Part shown: piece by piece, positions 27,010-36,193 of the stretch
Layout of the letters: the number at the start of each line of letters is the position of its first letter
How positions within the stretch are numbered: position 1 is the stretch's first letter
Assembly: GCF_965208555.1 (NCBI RefSeq)
Contig: NZ_OZ242342.1
Location: forward strand, 1,612,001-1,676,000
Reading direction: 5' to 3'
Source of the DNA: Poriferisodalis sp965208555
Lineage (GTDB): Bacteria; Actinomycetota; Acidimicrobiia; Acidimicrobiales; Poriferisodalaceae
DNA length: 64,000 nucleotides
The notes under the pieces: generated by a model
Database searches by the model: none
What the model was told of the DNA's origin: nothing
The model's input: the letters and a program-made list of their open reading frames with translations, nothing else
Translations under genes and position numbers: made by a program

Positions 27010-28977
27010 TCACGAACTTGACGCCGGCGCAATCCGCCAGATCGCCCAGCGGGTCAGCAGATACAGCTCGCCGTGGCCGTCCACGCCGAACGACCAGCTG
27101 AACCGGGCGCTCTCGGGCCGCTCGACGGCCCGTGACCAGTCGTAGTGCTCGGTGACCTCGCCGCCCGACCATCGGAAGGTGCGCACCCATCCGCCCGTGA
27201 AGTCGGCATAGAAGTAGTGGCCGCGCATCTGCGGGATGGCATCGCCCCGGTACACGTAGCCGCCGATGACGCCCACGCCGTCGTCGCGGCCGTACTCGAC
27301 CGCCGGATGTACCAGGCCTGCGGCGTCGCAGCCGGTACCGCGGAAGCAGCTCGTGCCTTCGAACAGGCTCCACCCGTAGTTGAGGCCGCCCGCCGCGGCT
27401 GGGGCGACGCTGACCTCTTCGCGGTGCTCGTGGCCGACGTCGCCGATGTAGATGTTCCCCCCGTCGAAGCTGAACCGCCACGGGTTGCGCAGGCCGTACG
27501 CCCACACCTCGGGCCGGCCGCCGACCCCGTCGGCGAAGGGGTTGTCGGGCGGGATGCCATAGGGCGCCGTGCCGTCGCCGGGTGCGTCCACGTCGATCCG
27601 CAGCAGGGTGCCTTCGAGCGTGTGCGGGTTCTGGCCGTTGCGGGGCCAGTCGTTGTACCAGCCGGCCTCCCCGACCGCGATGTACAGCATGCCGTCGGGG
27701 CCGAATTGCAGATTGCCGCCCTGGTGGTTCGGCAGGTAGCGGCCGCGGGGAATGGCGATGACGGGGCGTGCGCTTGTCGGGTCGGCCCGGTCGCGGTCGG
27801 CGGGGTCGGCCCGGTACTCGACGATGCGCCCGTCGCCGTCGAGGTCGGTGAAGAAGACGAAGAAGCGGCCGTTGTCGTCGTAGGAGGGATGGAACGCCAG
27901 GCTGAGCAGGCCCCGCTCGCTGTGGTCGTTGCGCACCTGGTCGGTGATGTCGAGGAACGGGGTGTCGCTCATGACCCCGCCGGCCACGATGCGGATGGTG
28001 CCGCCTTTGAGCGTGACGAACAGGCGGTCGTCGCCGGCGGGGGCACGCAGATCGGTGGTGCCGCCGCCTTCGAGCTCGCCGACAACCAGTTCGAGCTGCC
28101 ACGGCACCGGGCGGGGCGCTGTCGGGGGCAGCCCGAGCGCTCGCATGAGGGCGGCTGCGGCCTGGCTGCGGGTGACGAGACGGTCAGGGCAGAAGCTGGT
28201 CTCGTCGCAGCCGGTGAGGATGCCGGCGGCTGCGACGGTCTCGATGGCTTGCTGGGCGGGGTGGCCGTCGATGTCGTCGAACCTGTCTGCAGCGGCGGCG
28301 GTGGGCGGCAGGTCGAAGGCACGCACCAGGATCAGCGCTAGCTGCCCGGCGGTGACCCGCCGATCGAAGCAGGACGGCTCTTGCCTGCACACGGCGGCGA
28401 TGTCGGCGAGTGCGTGGTCGATGGTGGGTCGCTCGTGCCCGTCGGGGGAGCGGAAACGCAGGTTGTAGAGCAGCTCGGCCAGATGGGCCATGGCGATGGG
28501 CTCGTCGGGGCAGAAGTTCCCGTCGCCGCAGCCGAACACGACGGTCTCGCTGTGGAGCGCTTCGATCCAGCCCTCGTCGGGGTGGCCGTCGTCGTCGGGG
28601 TAGGCCGTGCCGGGCCACGGCGGCACGGGGGCCGGTTCGTGGGACGGTCGGGGTTCTGCGGCGAGCCCGGTCAAGCGGCCCCCAGCAGGATCGCCTGCTG
28701 TGGCACCGTCGCTTGAGCCGGCGTCGGCGCCGCCGTCTGCAGCGTCGCCGGCGCCGGCACCTGTGGCAGCGCCGTCTGAGCCGTCGGGACCTTCGGGTCC
28801 GTCCGGGTCATCAACGGCTCCGGGCGCGGGTTCGCCCTCGACGCCCGCTGTCCCGGCATCGGGCGAGGTGTCGGGCGAGGCCGAGCAGGCTGCGGCGAGC
28901 ACCAGCACGACACCCGCCATGACGCCCACAGCAACGCCGAGAACGGTCCCCCGCCGCGCCTTTCCGGATACGAGCAC
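27010..28977 (-). CDS. Lipoprotein with SLH repeats and PQQ-type soluble sugar dehydrogenase domain
   Basis: 655 aa from GTG 28977, chosen because the longer frame overlaps the upstream gene and hides a clear lipobox (VVLVLAAAC). After an acidic Gly/Asp/Ala linker come about three SLH-like motifs (CPDEPIAMAHLAELLYNL, FDRRVTAGQLALILVRAF, CPDRLVTRSQAAAALMRAL). The rest is a six-blade GSDH-like propeller (RLFVTLKGGTIRIV, GLLSLAFHPSY, LRIDVDAPGDGTAPYGIPPDNPF). Family members oxidise sugars with PQQ. The protein would be anchored both by lipid and wall binding. Fourteen bases follow the previous stop, so it is cotranscribed with the RCC1 gene. Confidence 0.88.
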   Translation of the reverse strand: MLVSGKARRGTVLGVAVGVMAGVVLVLAAACSASPDTSPDAGTAGVEGEPAPGAVDDPDGPEGPDGSDGAATGAGAGDAADGGADAGSSDGATAGDPAGGRLTGLAAEPRPSHEPAPVPPWPGTAYPDDDGHPDEGWIEALHSETVVFGCGDGNFCPDEPIAMAHLAELLYNLRFRSPDGHERPTIDHALADIAAVCRQEPSCFDRRVTAGQLALILVRAFDLPPTAAAADRFDDIDGHPAQQAIETVAAAGILTGCDETSFCPDRLVTRSQAAAALMRALGLPPTAPRPVPWQLELVVGELEGGGTTDLRAPAGDDRLFVTLKGGTIRIVAGGVMSDTPFLDITDQVRNDHSERGLLSLAFHPSYDDNGRFFVFFTDLDGDGRIVEYRADPADRDRADPTSARPVIAIPRGRYLPNHQGGNLQFGPDGMLYIAVGEAGWYNDWPRNGQNPHTLEGTLLRIDVDAPGDGTAPYGIPPDNPFADGVGGRPEVWAYGLRNPWRFSFDGGNIYIGDVGHEHREEVSVAPAAAGGLNYGWSLFEGTSCFRGTGCDAAGLVHPAVEYGRDDGVGVIGGYVYRGDAIPQMRGHYFYADFTGGWVRTFRWSGGEVTEHYDWSRAVERPESARFSWSFGVDGHGELYLLTRWAIWRIAPASSS

Positions 28978-28990
28978 TCGTTGACGATAA

Positions 28991-31150
28991 CTAGCCTGCG
29001 CCGGCCTGCTCAGCGGCTCGGCTGGGGGTGCCGCCGAAGGGTTCCCAGGCGTCGCCGGGCTCACGGCCCCAGCAGACCACGCTGGTGTTGGTGCGCAAGG
29101 CGCAGGCGAACGATCCGCCGGCTGACACGGCGGTATAGAGCCCACCGGGCACGTGCTCGATGGCAGCGTTGCTGCGCTCGCTGCTGCCGGCGTCGCCCCT
29201 GTTGATGTCCCAGCAGTCGATGAGCTGGGCGGGTCGCAGAGCGCACGTGACGCCCGACCCGGTGCTCACGCTGACGTACCTGCGAGCGGCGTACTCGTCG
29301 GGGAGAACGCTGCCGGCACCAGCGCCGGTACCGCCGCCGCTCCGGTTGCCCCAGCATTCGAGTGCGCCCTTCATCTCGAGGCCGCATGAGTGGGTTTCCC
29401 CAGCGGCCACGGCAACGAAGACGCCGTCGGGAGCCGTGAGCTGACCGTCGCCGGCCTTGCCCCAGCACGTGATGTTGAGGCTGGGTTCGAGCCCGCACGT
29501 GTGGTGCCTTCCCGCCGACAGCGCCAGGAACGGCGCCCCGCTGGGAATCAGGAACTCGGCCCCCCACTGATCGCCCCAGCAGGTGACGCTGTTGTCGGAG
29601 AACCGGGCGCATGCGTGCCCCCAGCCGGCGGTGATTTCGGCGAACCTGCCGTCGGGCGTGTACACCTGCCACTGGCTTTTGCTGCCCCAGCAGTTCAGGG
29701 TGCTGTCGGAGAGCATGGCGCACGTGAACGTGCCGCCCGCCGCCACGGCTCGGTAGGTGCCGCTGGGCGATCGTGCCTTGCCGCCGGCGGCAGCGCTGCC
29801 GACGCCGGCACCGACGCCCCAGCAGGCGACGGTGCCGTTGCTGCGCAGCCCGCAGACGTGGTCGTGGCCGACCGACACCGATACGAAGCCGAGCCGCACC
29901 GAGCGATCGGCAATCGCGAATCCTTCAAGCGCTTGGCGAGTCGAGTCAGTGAGCGTCGAAACGCTGGTCACGGCTGCGGCAGTCGCCAACTGCTCGAGCG
30001 CGGGGGCAAGCAGTTCGGCGAGGCCGCTCTGCTGCGCGCCGGCGTCTGCATTGGCCAGCGAGTCGCTGCCAGCATCTGCAATCGCTGCCGAGCCCACGCC
30101 GACGCTGCCTGCGGCTTCGGTCGCGTCGATGATCACGATGTGCGGGGCCTGGTGTCCGAGCAGCAGCGCCTCGGCACCGTCAGCGAGCTGCGCGTCATGG
30201 GTGAGCAGCACCGCGCCACGGTCGACGGCCGCCGCAAGAGCAAGCGCCGCACTGACGTCCTGTGGGTGCTCGCCGCGGGCGATGACAACGACCTCGAAGA
30301 CGTCTGGGATGTCGACGAGCCCTGCTGCGTAGATGTCGGCCGGTGCATCCAGTTGCGTCGCCTGCGCCGAGGCAGCAGCACCGTCGGACCCGTCGAGCCG
30401 CGCCGGTGGCGTGCTGGAGTCCGCGGCCAGCAGTGCGCTCGTGACCATTTCGTGGGTGAAAGTCGCCGGCGTGCCTGCGATCACGAGCCGCCCCGGTTGA
30501 TGGGCACGCAGCACGCTCGCAGTGCGGGAGCCGAGCCAGCCATCCGCGGTGTACAGCATCGCATCGGCACCGCCCGCGATCACCGCGGCGGCCGCGGTGC
30601 CGACGTCTTGCGGTGACCACGCATTGGCGAGCACGATGCTCGGCCGCCCGGGCTCCCCCGGGTTCCCCTGCGCCGTCGAGCCTGTCGAGGCTCGGGGCTG
30701 TGCTGAGTTTCTTGCCAGCACCAGCTCGGCCGCCAGCGCCGCCGTGTGCATCCGGTCGTCGCCGGCGATCCGGTCGATCTCCACGTCGTGCACCAGCCGT
30801 CGCACCTCGGTTTCGAGCTGCGCCGACAGCGCCGCTGTGCCGCCGACCAGCAGCACCTCGGCGGGCCGAACTTCGCCGATGATCGAGGTGTTGTCGGCGC
30901 CGAGGGCATCCGCCGACTCAGCGAACACCACGGCGTCGCCGAGCCCCGCGGCCACCAGCGACGACGCCACCGCCGCGTCGACCGACGACGAGCCACGCAC
31001 GATCACCAGCACCCTGCGTGCCGCTGACGAGCCGGTCGCCGCATCGCCGGTTTGCGCCGCCGCACCAGCCGGCACCGGCAGTCCCGCCCCCAAGGCGAGA
31101 CCGACGCCCAGCGCAAGGGCGACCGCAACGCTCAGCGCTGTGCGAAGCAC
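28991..31150 (-). CDS. CWB2-like surface protein with RCC1 repeats
   Basis: 719 aa from GTG 31150. The longer frame (to 31372) overlaps the upstream gene in another frame and starts with low-complexity sequence. Signal segment LRTALSVAVALALGVGLALGAG. The first half has degenerate CWB2 repeats (one clear: AGDDRMHTAALAAELVLA) with VLLVGGTAALSAQ strands. The second half has about seven RCC1-type blades, each ending CWG (HVCGLRSNGTVACWG, HTCGLEPSLNITCWG and so on), with paired Cys. RCC1 propellers bind proteins or ligands; here the target is unknown. It resembles the secreted RCC1 protein at 61883. Confidence 0.82.
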   Translation of the reverse strand: MLRTALSVAVALALGVGLALGAGLPVPAGAAAQTGDAATGSSAARRVLVIVRGSSSVDAAVASSLVAAGLGDAVVFAESADALGADNTSIIGEVRPAEVLLVGGTAALSAQLETEVRRLVHDVEIDRIAGDDRMHTAALAAELVLARNSAQPRASTGSTAQGNPGEPGRPSIVLANAWSPQDVGTAAAAVIAGGADAMLYTADGWLGSRTASVLRAHQPGRLVIAGTPATFTHEMVTSALLAADSSTPPARLDGSDGAAASAQATQLDAPADIYAAGLVDIPDVFEVVVIARGEHPQDVSAALALAAAVDRGAVLLTHDAQLADGAEALLLGHQAPHIVIIDATEAAGSVGVGSAAIADAGSDSLANADAGAQQSGLAELLAPALEQLATAAAVTSVSTLTDSTRQALEGFAIADRSVRLGFVSVSVGHDHVCGLRSNGTVACWGVGAGVGSAAAGGKARSPSGTYRAVAAGGTFTCAMLSDSTLNCWGSKSQWQVYTPDGRFAEITAGWGHACARFSDNSVTCWGDQWGAEFLIPSGAPFLALSAGRHHTCGLEPSLNITCWGKAGDGQLTAPDGVFVAVAAGETHSCGLEMKGALECWGNRSGGGTGAGAGSVLPDEYAARRYVSVSTGSGVTCALRPAQLIDCWDINRGDAGSSERSNAAIEHVPGGLYTAVSAGGSFACALRTNTSVVCWGREPGDAWEPFGGTPSRAAEQAGAG

Positions 31151-31166
31151 GACACCCGCGAAGGGC

Positions 31167-31658
31167 TCAGCCGCCGGGCCGCGGCAGCCCGGCGGCGGTC
31201 TCGAGGCGGGCGAGCCGGTCGGTGTGATCGAGCAGCACCGCGTTGATCTCAGCGAATCCTGCCCGCATCTCGGTTTCCAGGTCGTCCATCTCGGCGCGCA
31301 GCTCAGTTCCGAGCGAGTCGATGCGGGCGCCGAGCCAGTCGATGCGGGCGCCGAGCGAGTTGATGCGGTCATTTTGGCCGTCGATACGGTCGCTGAGCGA
31401 GTCGAACTGCCACATCATCAATCCGATGAGCGCACCCAGCAGCACTGTCACCAGCCCGCCGAACAGGCCGATCACAGCGTTCTGCGACAGCTCCCGCCGC
31501 TTCGTTGCCTGCTCGCCGGCGTCGCTGGAGACGTCCGCAACCGCTTCCGGCGAGGGCTCGGTGAGCGCCGTAGTGCCAGAAGCCGGAGCGCCGTCGGCGG
31601 GATCATGCTGCTCGGCCTGTGGCGTCATGGCGGCGGTCGTCTCGACTGGAGAGGTCAT
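31167..31658 (-). CDS. Membrane protein with C-terminal coiled coil, unknown
   Basis: 163 aa from ATG 31658 (CGAGG about six bases upstream); an upstream in-frame start would add 38 residues. A disordered acidic N-terminus leads to one membrane segment (NAVIGLFGGLVTVLLGALIGLMMW cannot be quoted beyond its core, at about residues 86-108) and a heptad-like coiled coil (DSLSDRIDGQNDRINSLGAR, continuing with ARIDWLGARIDSLG). This pattern resembles small coiled-coil membrane proteins of unknown role. It lies 16 bp before the CWB2-RCC1 gene and is probably cotranscribed with it. Confidence 0.7.
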   Translation of the reverse strand: MTSPVETTAAMTPQAEQHDPADGAPASGTTALTEPSPEAVADVSSDAGEQATKRRELSQNAVIGLFGGLVTVLLGALIGLMMWQFDSLSDRIDGQNDRINSLGARIDWLGARIDSLGTELRAEMDDLETEMRAGFAEINAVLLDHTDRLARLETAAGLPRPGG

Positions 31659-31869
31659 CGAGCCTCGCTGTTCGTCGCGGCGCTCAATAGCGCACGATCG
31701 GTTCCTGGTAGGTCGCCGCACATGCCGGGCAACGAGGCTGGACTCAACGTAGCCGACTGCCGCGACATTCACTAACTGGTTTTCCGGACGCCGATCAGGT
31801 GCGACACGTCGAGCCGCTCGAATTCACCGTCGTCGGTCGGCATGGCTGCCAGCGGCCGGCAGCCCGCCG

Positions 31870-34758
31870 CTACTCGGGAGCTTCGATGCTGCTGTTGCGC
31901 GCTATCCGCACCTTGGAGCCGTAGTTGAAGTCGTTGTCGGTCGTGCCGTCGGAATGGTTGTCGCCGTAGCCGTCAGCGACGGACCGGCCGCCGGTGTCGG
32001 TGCGCTGCACCCCGTCAGCCGACCCGTCACTGTCCACCGGGTCACCGTCGGCGTCCGTGTCGAAGCCGTCGGGAATCTCGACGATGTCCCGCGGCTGCGG
32101 CAAGGCCGACGTATCGCTGACCTCGATGAAGATCCCTCGACTCTCCAGGGGACCGTCAACTGCGCCCAGCGCTGCCGCCGCATGGGTCAACGTGCCGTCT
32201 GCTTCGACCGTGATTGGGCCGAGCGCAGCGCCCACGTCGCCGGCATTGCCAGCAGCCGCGAACCGCTTCTGTGCCTCGGCGAACACATGGCCCATCAAGC
32301 GCGAAGACTGGTCAGCGCTCATCGATTCGACGAAGCCGTTGAACTTCACCTCAATCCTGGCCTTGGTGATGCCACCGCCGAGTGTGTTGGCGTCGTCGCC
32401 GTCGGCAGCGTTCTCATCGCCTGTTTGAGGCAGCAAGCCCAGCTGCAGCTTCTCGTTGGCAGCCCTGCACGTGTCGCCGTTTTCGTCGTGCTTGTTGTCG
32501 ACCACCACGTCGAACAGGCTGTTGACGGTGGAATCGGCCTCCAGTGCCACCTTCAGATCGGCAAACCTCGGCTCGCCGTTGACCACCCGCACCACGACGC
32601 GGCGGTCCTCGGTGCTGACGAACACATCGAGGTCGACATTCTCTGAGGGGTCGTGGCTGCTCGCCGTGTCAACCCTGACGGTCCAGCCATTGCCGAATGC
32701 ACCGCCGGCGTCACCATCGGCCTTGGCCTTCAGCCACACCGCCGGGTTGTCACTCGCCGGCGCAGTCGGAGGGGTCTCATCCTCGTGGGCCGACGGGATC
32801 AGCGCCACTGCTTGCCTGGTGTGGTTCAAGTTGCTCATCTGCACGCTGCTCACCTGCAGCTTGCTCACCGGGTTGACGGCCACTCCGGTCGTGACTTGGC
32901 TCTCGTTGCCCGCCGCGTCCCTGACGGCACCCCGGTTCGCCCGGAATGCGTCGTTTCGGCCGACCACGCCCTCATCGACACCCGCCGTCGCGGTGTCATC
33001 CTCGAGGGCGAATGTCAGGAATGAACTCGTCGGCGGCAGCCCTCTCGTGGCCAGGCTCGAAATGGCCGCCGTGCCTCGCGTCTTCTCGAACAGGGCACTC
33101 AAGCCGGCTCCAGTCGGGGCGGTCGAAGCCAGCAGCGTGCCGTCTTGTTGTGCGAGCGCCGTGTCGTCGGACACGACCGCGTAGATCTCATCGTGGCCGA
33201 CGATGGCAAGGATGCGAATCGACGGGCGCTGCCGGTCGACCGGCTCCGCAGGCACGGTGGCCGACGTGGGTTGCACCTGACGACGATCGCCCCCGTCGCC
33301 GACCAGGACGGCTCCGGCAACGATCGACACGGTGTCGCCGGCTTTCAGGGTGCGTTCCAGCGTCACAGTGACCGTGTCGGGAGCGCACGGTGCGTTGAGC
33401 CCGGGGGCGTCCGTGGCGATGTCTGCGGGCACGCCGTTGATCTGCAGGATGTCCTCCAGCTTGTTGCGGAGATTGGCGTTCTCGGCTCGGGAGATGTCGT
33501 CGCTGAAGTGCAGGTGGATCGTGTCTTGCCCGCGTGCGTCTGCCAGGCCGGCATCTGCCTTGTCGGCCGATGCGCTGAGGGTGACGGTCAACGCCCCGGC
33601 TGAGCCGGCCGCAGCGACGGCGGCCGCCATCGCCGAGTCGCTCACCGCCGCTGTGCCGCCCACGGCCAAGATCCGCAGGTGGATCTTGTTGCCAGCCGGG
33701 TCCTCCGCAGGCGTCGCAGCCAGGTGGTCGCGCACCGACGACGGCAGGGTGTCGCCTACGGCGAGGATCGGAATCAGCCCGCCGCCGAGCTGGTCGGTGT
33801 CGTCAGCCAGCACCGGAGCGGCCGAGATGCCGTCGGCCAGCCGCTCACGGTTCACCAGCGCCACGGTGTCCGCCGACACCGGCGACAGGTCATCGGCGCA
33901 GGCACCGCCGATGGTCTCGGCAATCGCGACCGACGTAGCGGCCGCGGAGTCGCCGCCGATGCGCTCGACCATGCCCACACCGGCATCGCGCAGCGCCTGG
34001 GAAACCGCGCCAGACACGCTGCCTTCGCCGCCCACGATCACGACGTGCTCGATGTTTTCGGCGTCGATATAGCTGAGCACGGCATCGGCCAGCTCGTCGC
34101 CGGCGGTGAGCAGCACCGGCAGCTCGAGCCGGTTCGCCACCGGCCCGATCGCCACGGCATCGAACAGCGACTCGTCGGCACCGTTGGCCAGGATCGCCGA
34201 GTTCTCATTGGTGCCGCACCATGACTCGCCTGACAGGTGCGACGCAATCGCCGCCGATGTGTCGTAACGGGTGTCACCGCCGATGCGCTCCACCGAGCTG
34301 ACACCCTCCAGCCCATCGAGCTCGTCGATCACACCATCGCTGACGGCTGCGGCGCCGCCGAGCACGTAGACGCTGCCGATGCCGTAGTCGTCGAGGAAGT
34401 CGGCCACGCCCCGATGCAGCGTGTCAGGGCGGGTCAACAGCACCGGGGCATCCAAGAATCCGGCGAGACCGGCGGCCGACACGGCGTCCACCAGCGACTC
34501 GCCCGACGCGACGAGGGCATTCGACACCGAGCCGATGCCGCCGCGGTCGTCAGCGAACCGCTTCGCGAGCTTCAGCGCGGTCTGGTAGCGATCGCTGCCG
34601 GCGAATTCACGCTCGCCGTCGGGGGCGAGGTACTCGCCGGAGGTGTTCGCTGCTTGGGCCGGGGTTCCCGCGACAACAGCGAGCACCGTCGCAACGAGCA
34701 TCCCGGCAAGCACCGCTGCGAGCGCACGCCGACGTCGATGGTGAGGCACGCGAGGCAC
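31870..34758 (-). CDS. CWB2 giant surface protein
   Basis: 962 aa from GTG 34758 (a second GTG at 34749). Signal peptide ends AVVAGTPAQA-ANTSGEYL. Three CWB2 repeats: AGSDRYQTALKLAKRF, GGDTRYDTSAAIASHL, GGDSAAATSVAIAETI. Then an Ig-like beta module beginning IHLHFSDDIS and continuing to INGVPADI, more beta modules, the AFGNGWTV module, an FNGFVESM segment, and a tail FNYGSKVRIARNSSIEAP with Asp-rich stretches. Its closest relative in the window is 47501..50410 (shared GESWCGTNENSAI and FNYGSK tails). It lacks the TTG leader of the other set. It is probably a non-covalently wall-bound surface-layer protein. Confidence 0.88.
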   Translation of the reverse strand: MPRVPHHRRRRALAAVLAGMLVATVLAVVAGTPAQAANTSGEYLAPDGEREFAGSDRYQTALKLAKRFADDRGGIGSVSNALVASGESLVDAVSAAGLAGFLDAPVLLTRPDTLHRGVADFLDDYGIGSVYVLGGAAAVSDGVIDELDGLEGVSSVERIGGDTRYDTSAAIASHLSGESWCGTNENSAILANGADESLFDAVAIGPVANRLELPVLLTAGDELADAVLSYIDAENIEHVVIVGGEGSVSGAVSQALRDAGVGMVERIGGDSAAATSVAIAETIGGACADDLSPVSADTVALVNRERLADGISAAPVLADDTDQLGGGLIPILAVGDTLPSSVRDHLAATPAEDPAGNKIHLRILAVGGTAAVSDSAMAAAVAAAGSAGALTVTLSASADKADAGLADARGQDTIHLHFSDDISRAENANLRNKLEDILQINGVPADIATDAPGLNAPCAPDTVTVTLERTLKAGDTVSIVAGAVLVGDGGDRRQVQPTSATVPAEPVDRQRPSIRILAIVGHDEIYAVVSDDTALAQQDGTLLASTAPTGAGLSALFEKTRGTAAISSLATRGLPPTSSFLTFALEDDTATAGVDEGVVGRNDAFRANRGAVRDAAGNESQVTTGVAVNPVSKLQVSSVQMSNLNHTRQAVALIPSAHEDETPPTAPASDNPAVWLKAKADGDAGGAFGNGWTVRVDTASSHDPSENVDLDVFVSTEDRRVVVRVVNGEPRFADLKVALEADSTVNSLFDVVVDNKHDENGDTCRAANEKLQLGLLPQTGDENAADGDDANTLGGGITKARIEVKFNGFVESMSADQSSRLMGHVFAEAQKRFAAAGNAGDVGAALGPITVEADGTLTHAAAALGAVDGPLESRGIFIEVSDTSALPQPRDIVEIPDGFDTDADGDPVDSDGSADGVQRTDTGGRSVADGYGDNHSDGTTDNDFNYGSKVRIARNSSIEAPE

Positions 34759-34907
34759 AGTTCGACGCCTTCAGCTTGGAACCCGGGCACCGGTGCCGCC
34801 GCACTGCGGCACCGGCAAGACTCCCAGCCTCTCATATCGCAGCCGTTATCGGCGGCGCTCGCGGCTCGGCGCGCAGGCGGTGGGCCGCACGATCAGGTGC
34901 GATACCT

Positions 34908-34918
34908 AGTGTTACACT
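34908..34918. promoter_or_regulatory. Palindrome AGTGTtACACT, candidate operator of the antitoxin-PIN pair
   Basis: A perfect 5-bp-arm inverted repeat ends four bases before the GTG at 34922. The location suits autoregulation of a toxin-antitoxin pair. The transcript would have almost no leader. Confidence 0.4.
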
Positions 34919-34921
34919 TTC

Positions 34922-35164
34922 GTGGTGCCCACCACGAGGCCCCGTCACCCGGTGACCGAGACCGACGAGATCGCCGACGTGCTCGACGCGGCGGCGCAGC
35001 GCTGGTCCGACGTGCCCCGGGCGAAACTCGTCCAGCTCGTGCTGCTGGACTGGGCCCGGGGCGGGCGCTCGCCCGCTGCGCGCGCCGATGCCCGAGCCGA
35101 TCTGGCCGGGTCGCTGCCCGGCTCGGCTGCGCTGTATGACCGCACCGAGGACTGGCCTGCGTGA
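34922..35164 (+). CDS. Small putative antitoxin
   Basis: 80 aa, GTG start. VTETDEIADVLDAAAQRWSDVPRAKLVQLVLLDW looks like a helical dimerisation region, and the C-terminus ends DRTEDWPA. I do not recognise a specific family. The role is inferred from position: it overlaps the PIN-domain gene by four bases (GTGA) and a palindrome precedes it. Confidence 0.65.
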   Translation: MVPTTRPRHPVTETDEIADVLDAAAQRWSDVPRAKLVQLVLLDWARGGRSPAARADARADLAGSLPGSAALYDRTEDWPA

Positions 35165-35547
35165 TCGTCGCCGACGCAAGCTGGGTGGTGGCGCTGCGCG
35201 ACCCGAGTGACGGTGACCACCTCTCAGCGGCTGCCATCAATCGGGGCATCGCCGACGAAGACGTGTGGCTGCACCCGGTCACCCTTGCCGAGTGCCTTGT
35301 CGCACCGGCCCGCCTGGGCGTTCTGCAGGACGCCGTGCTGCGACTGCGCGCAGCCTTCGACATTCCCGAGGTCGACCGCGATGCACCAGTGCGCTGGGCG
35401 GCGCTGCGAGCCCAGACCGGGCTGCGGCTTCCCGACGCCGTCGTGCTCGATACCGCCCTCAGCCACCGAGCACGAGCAGTCGTCACCTTCGACACCCGGC
35501 TCGCGGAGACAGCGAGCGAACACGGCCTCGAGGTCGTCAGCGCCTAG
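35161..35547 (+). CDS. PIN-domain ribonuclease toxin (VapC-like)
   Basis: 128 aa. MIVADASWVVALRDPSDGDH carries the first Asp, VTLAECLVAPARLG the Glu, and DAVVLDTALSHRARAVVTFDTRLAETA the later Asp residues of a PIN nuclease. GTG start overlaps the preceding small gene. It should be an RNA-cutting toxin neutralised by that gene's product. It is distinct from the 11603 toxin in sequence. Confidence 0.87.
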   Translation: MIVADASWVVALRDPSDGDHLSAAAINRGIADEDVWLHPVTLAECLVAPARLGVLQDAVLRLRAAFDIPEVDRDAPVRWAALRAQTGLRLPDAVVLDTALSHRARAVVTFDTRLAETASEHGLEVVSA

Positions 35548-35617
35548 CTCTCGCCGGCATCGACCCCGCGTTTGGTGACGCCCGGACAGTGCCGCGCCTG
35601 CCCGACGCGCTCCAGCG

Positions 35618-35971
35618 TCAGAACGTGCTGGCGAGCAGGTCGGTGAACCACCGCAGCCAGCCCGCCTCAGCCGCGACGATCTCCACGGCAAGCATGATCG
35701 CTGCGCCCACGAGCAGCTTGTGGCGCTTGCCGGCAACCTCGCGATCCGCCTCGCGCAGTGCGGCCGCTTCCTTGCGATCGACCTCGCGCTGCGCGGCCAT
35801 CTTCAGCTCGAACGCGGAGAACTCTGCCGAGAGCACGGTTTCCAGATGCTGCTTGGTCACCAGGTCCGACAGCGGCGCAACCGGCAGGCACGACATCAGG
35901 TACTCCGCCAGCGGCTCGTCGGTCTGTTCACGCAGCCAAGCGTAGAGGCGAGATCGATCTTCTTCAGACAC
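35618..35971 (-). CDS. Small coiled-coil membrane protein (paralogue of 61464)
   Basis: 117 aa from GTG 35971, whose first residues SEEDRSRLYAWLREQTDEP match the paralogue at 61464 nearly exactly. A charged amphipathic N-terminal half is followed by a coiled coil (KMAAQREVDRKEAAALREAD) and one membrane span (LLVGAAIMLAVEIVAAEAGW). Function unknown. The upstream region, including an inverted repeat, is repeated at 58230 and 61400. Confidence 0.72.
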   Translation of the reverse strand: MSEEDRSRLYAWLREQTDEPLAEYLMSCLPVAPLSDLVTKQHLETVLSAEFSAFELKMAAQREVDRKEAAALREADREVAGKRHKLLVGAAIMLAVEIVAAEAGWLRWFTDLLASTF

Positions 35972-36032
35972 GGCGACCTCCCGGTGCCAGCAGCGAACTG
36001 CCAAGCACCGTAAAAGACGCTGTCCTTATATT

Positions 36033-36054
36033 CAAATGAATTTCAGAGTATTTT
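36033..36054. promoter_or_regulatory. Degenerate copy of the CAAATG-N10-CATTTG element
   Basis: CAAATG, ten bases, then TATTTT. The perfect form occurs at 58282 and 61381. It lies in the AT-rich gap upstream of the small coiled-coil gene, 62 bp before its GTG, and so is a likely promoter or operator. Confidence 0.45.
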
Positions 36055-36093
36055 ATTTATCGCCAGAGTCCCGATCGAGACCGGAGACGCGAG

Positions 36094-36127
36094 GAGCCCC
36101 GGGGCCGAAACCCCGGGGCTCTTTCGT
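36094..36127. terminator. Strong GC hairpin downstream of CWB2 giant 36194
   Basis: An 11-bp perfect stem (GAGCCCCGGGG, loop CCGAAA) lies 67 bases beyond the stop of 36194. The T-rich side (CTTTCGTT) is on the plus strand. Related copies are at 47402 and 58343, and partial copies at 43690 and 44256. Confidence 0.7.
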
Positions 36128-36193
36128 TGTTGGTCTTGGCCGATCAGGCGGGCAAGCCGCCCGAGCGGTTCAGGTCAACTGTGCAGCTGGCTC

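Noticed and set aside
31776..31847. A 23-codon minus-strand open frame (MPTDDGEFERLDVSHLIGVR...) between 31167 and 31870
   Set aside because: Too short, no ribosome-binding site, no paralogue seen; could be a gene scrap but cannot be supported.
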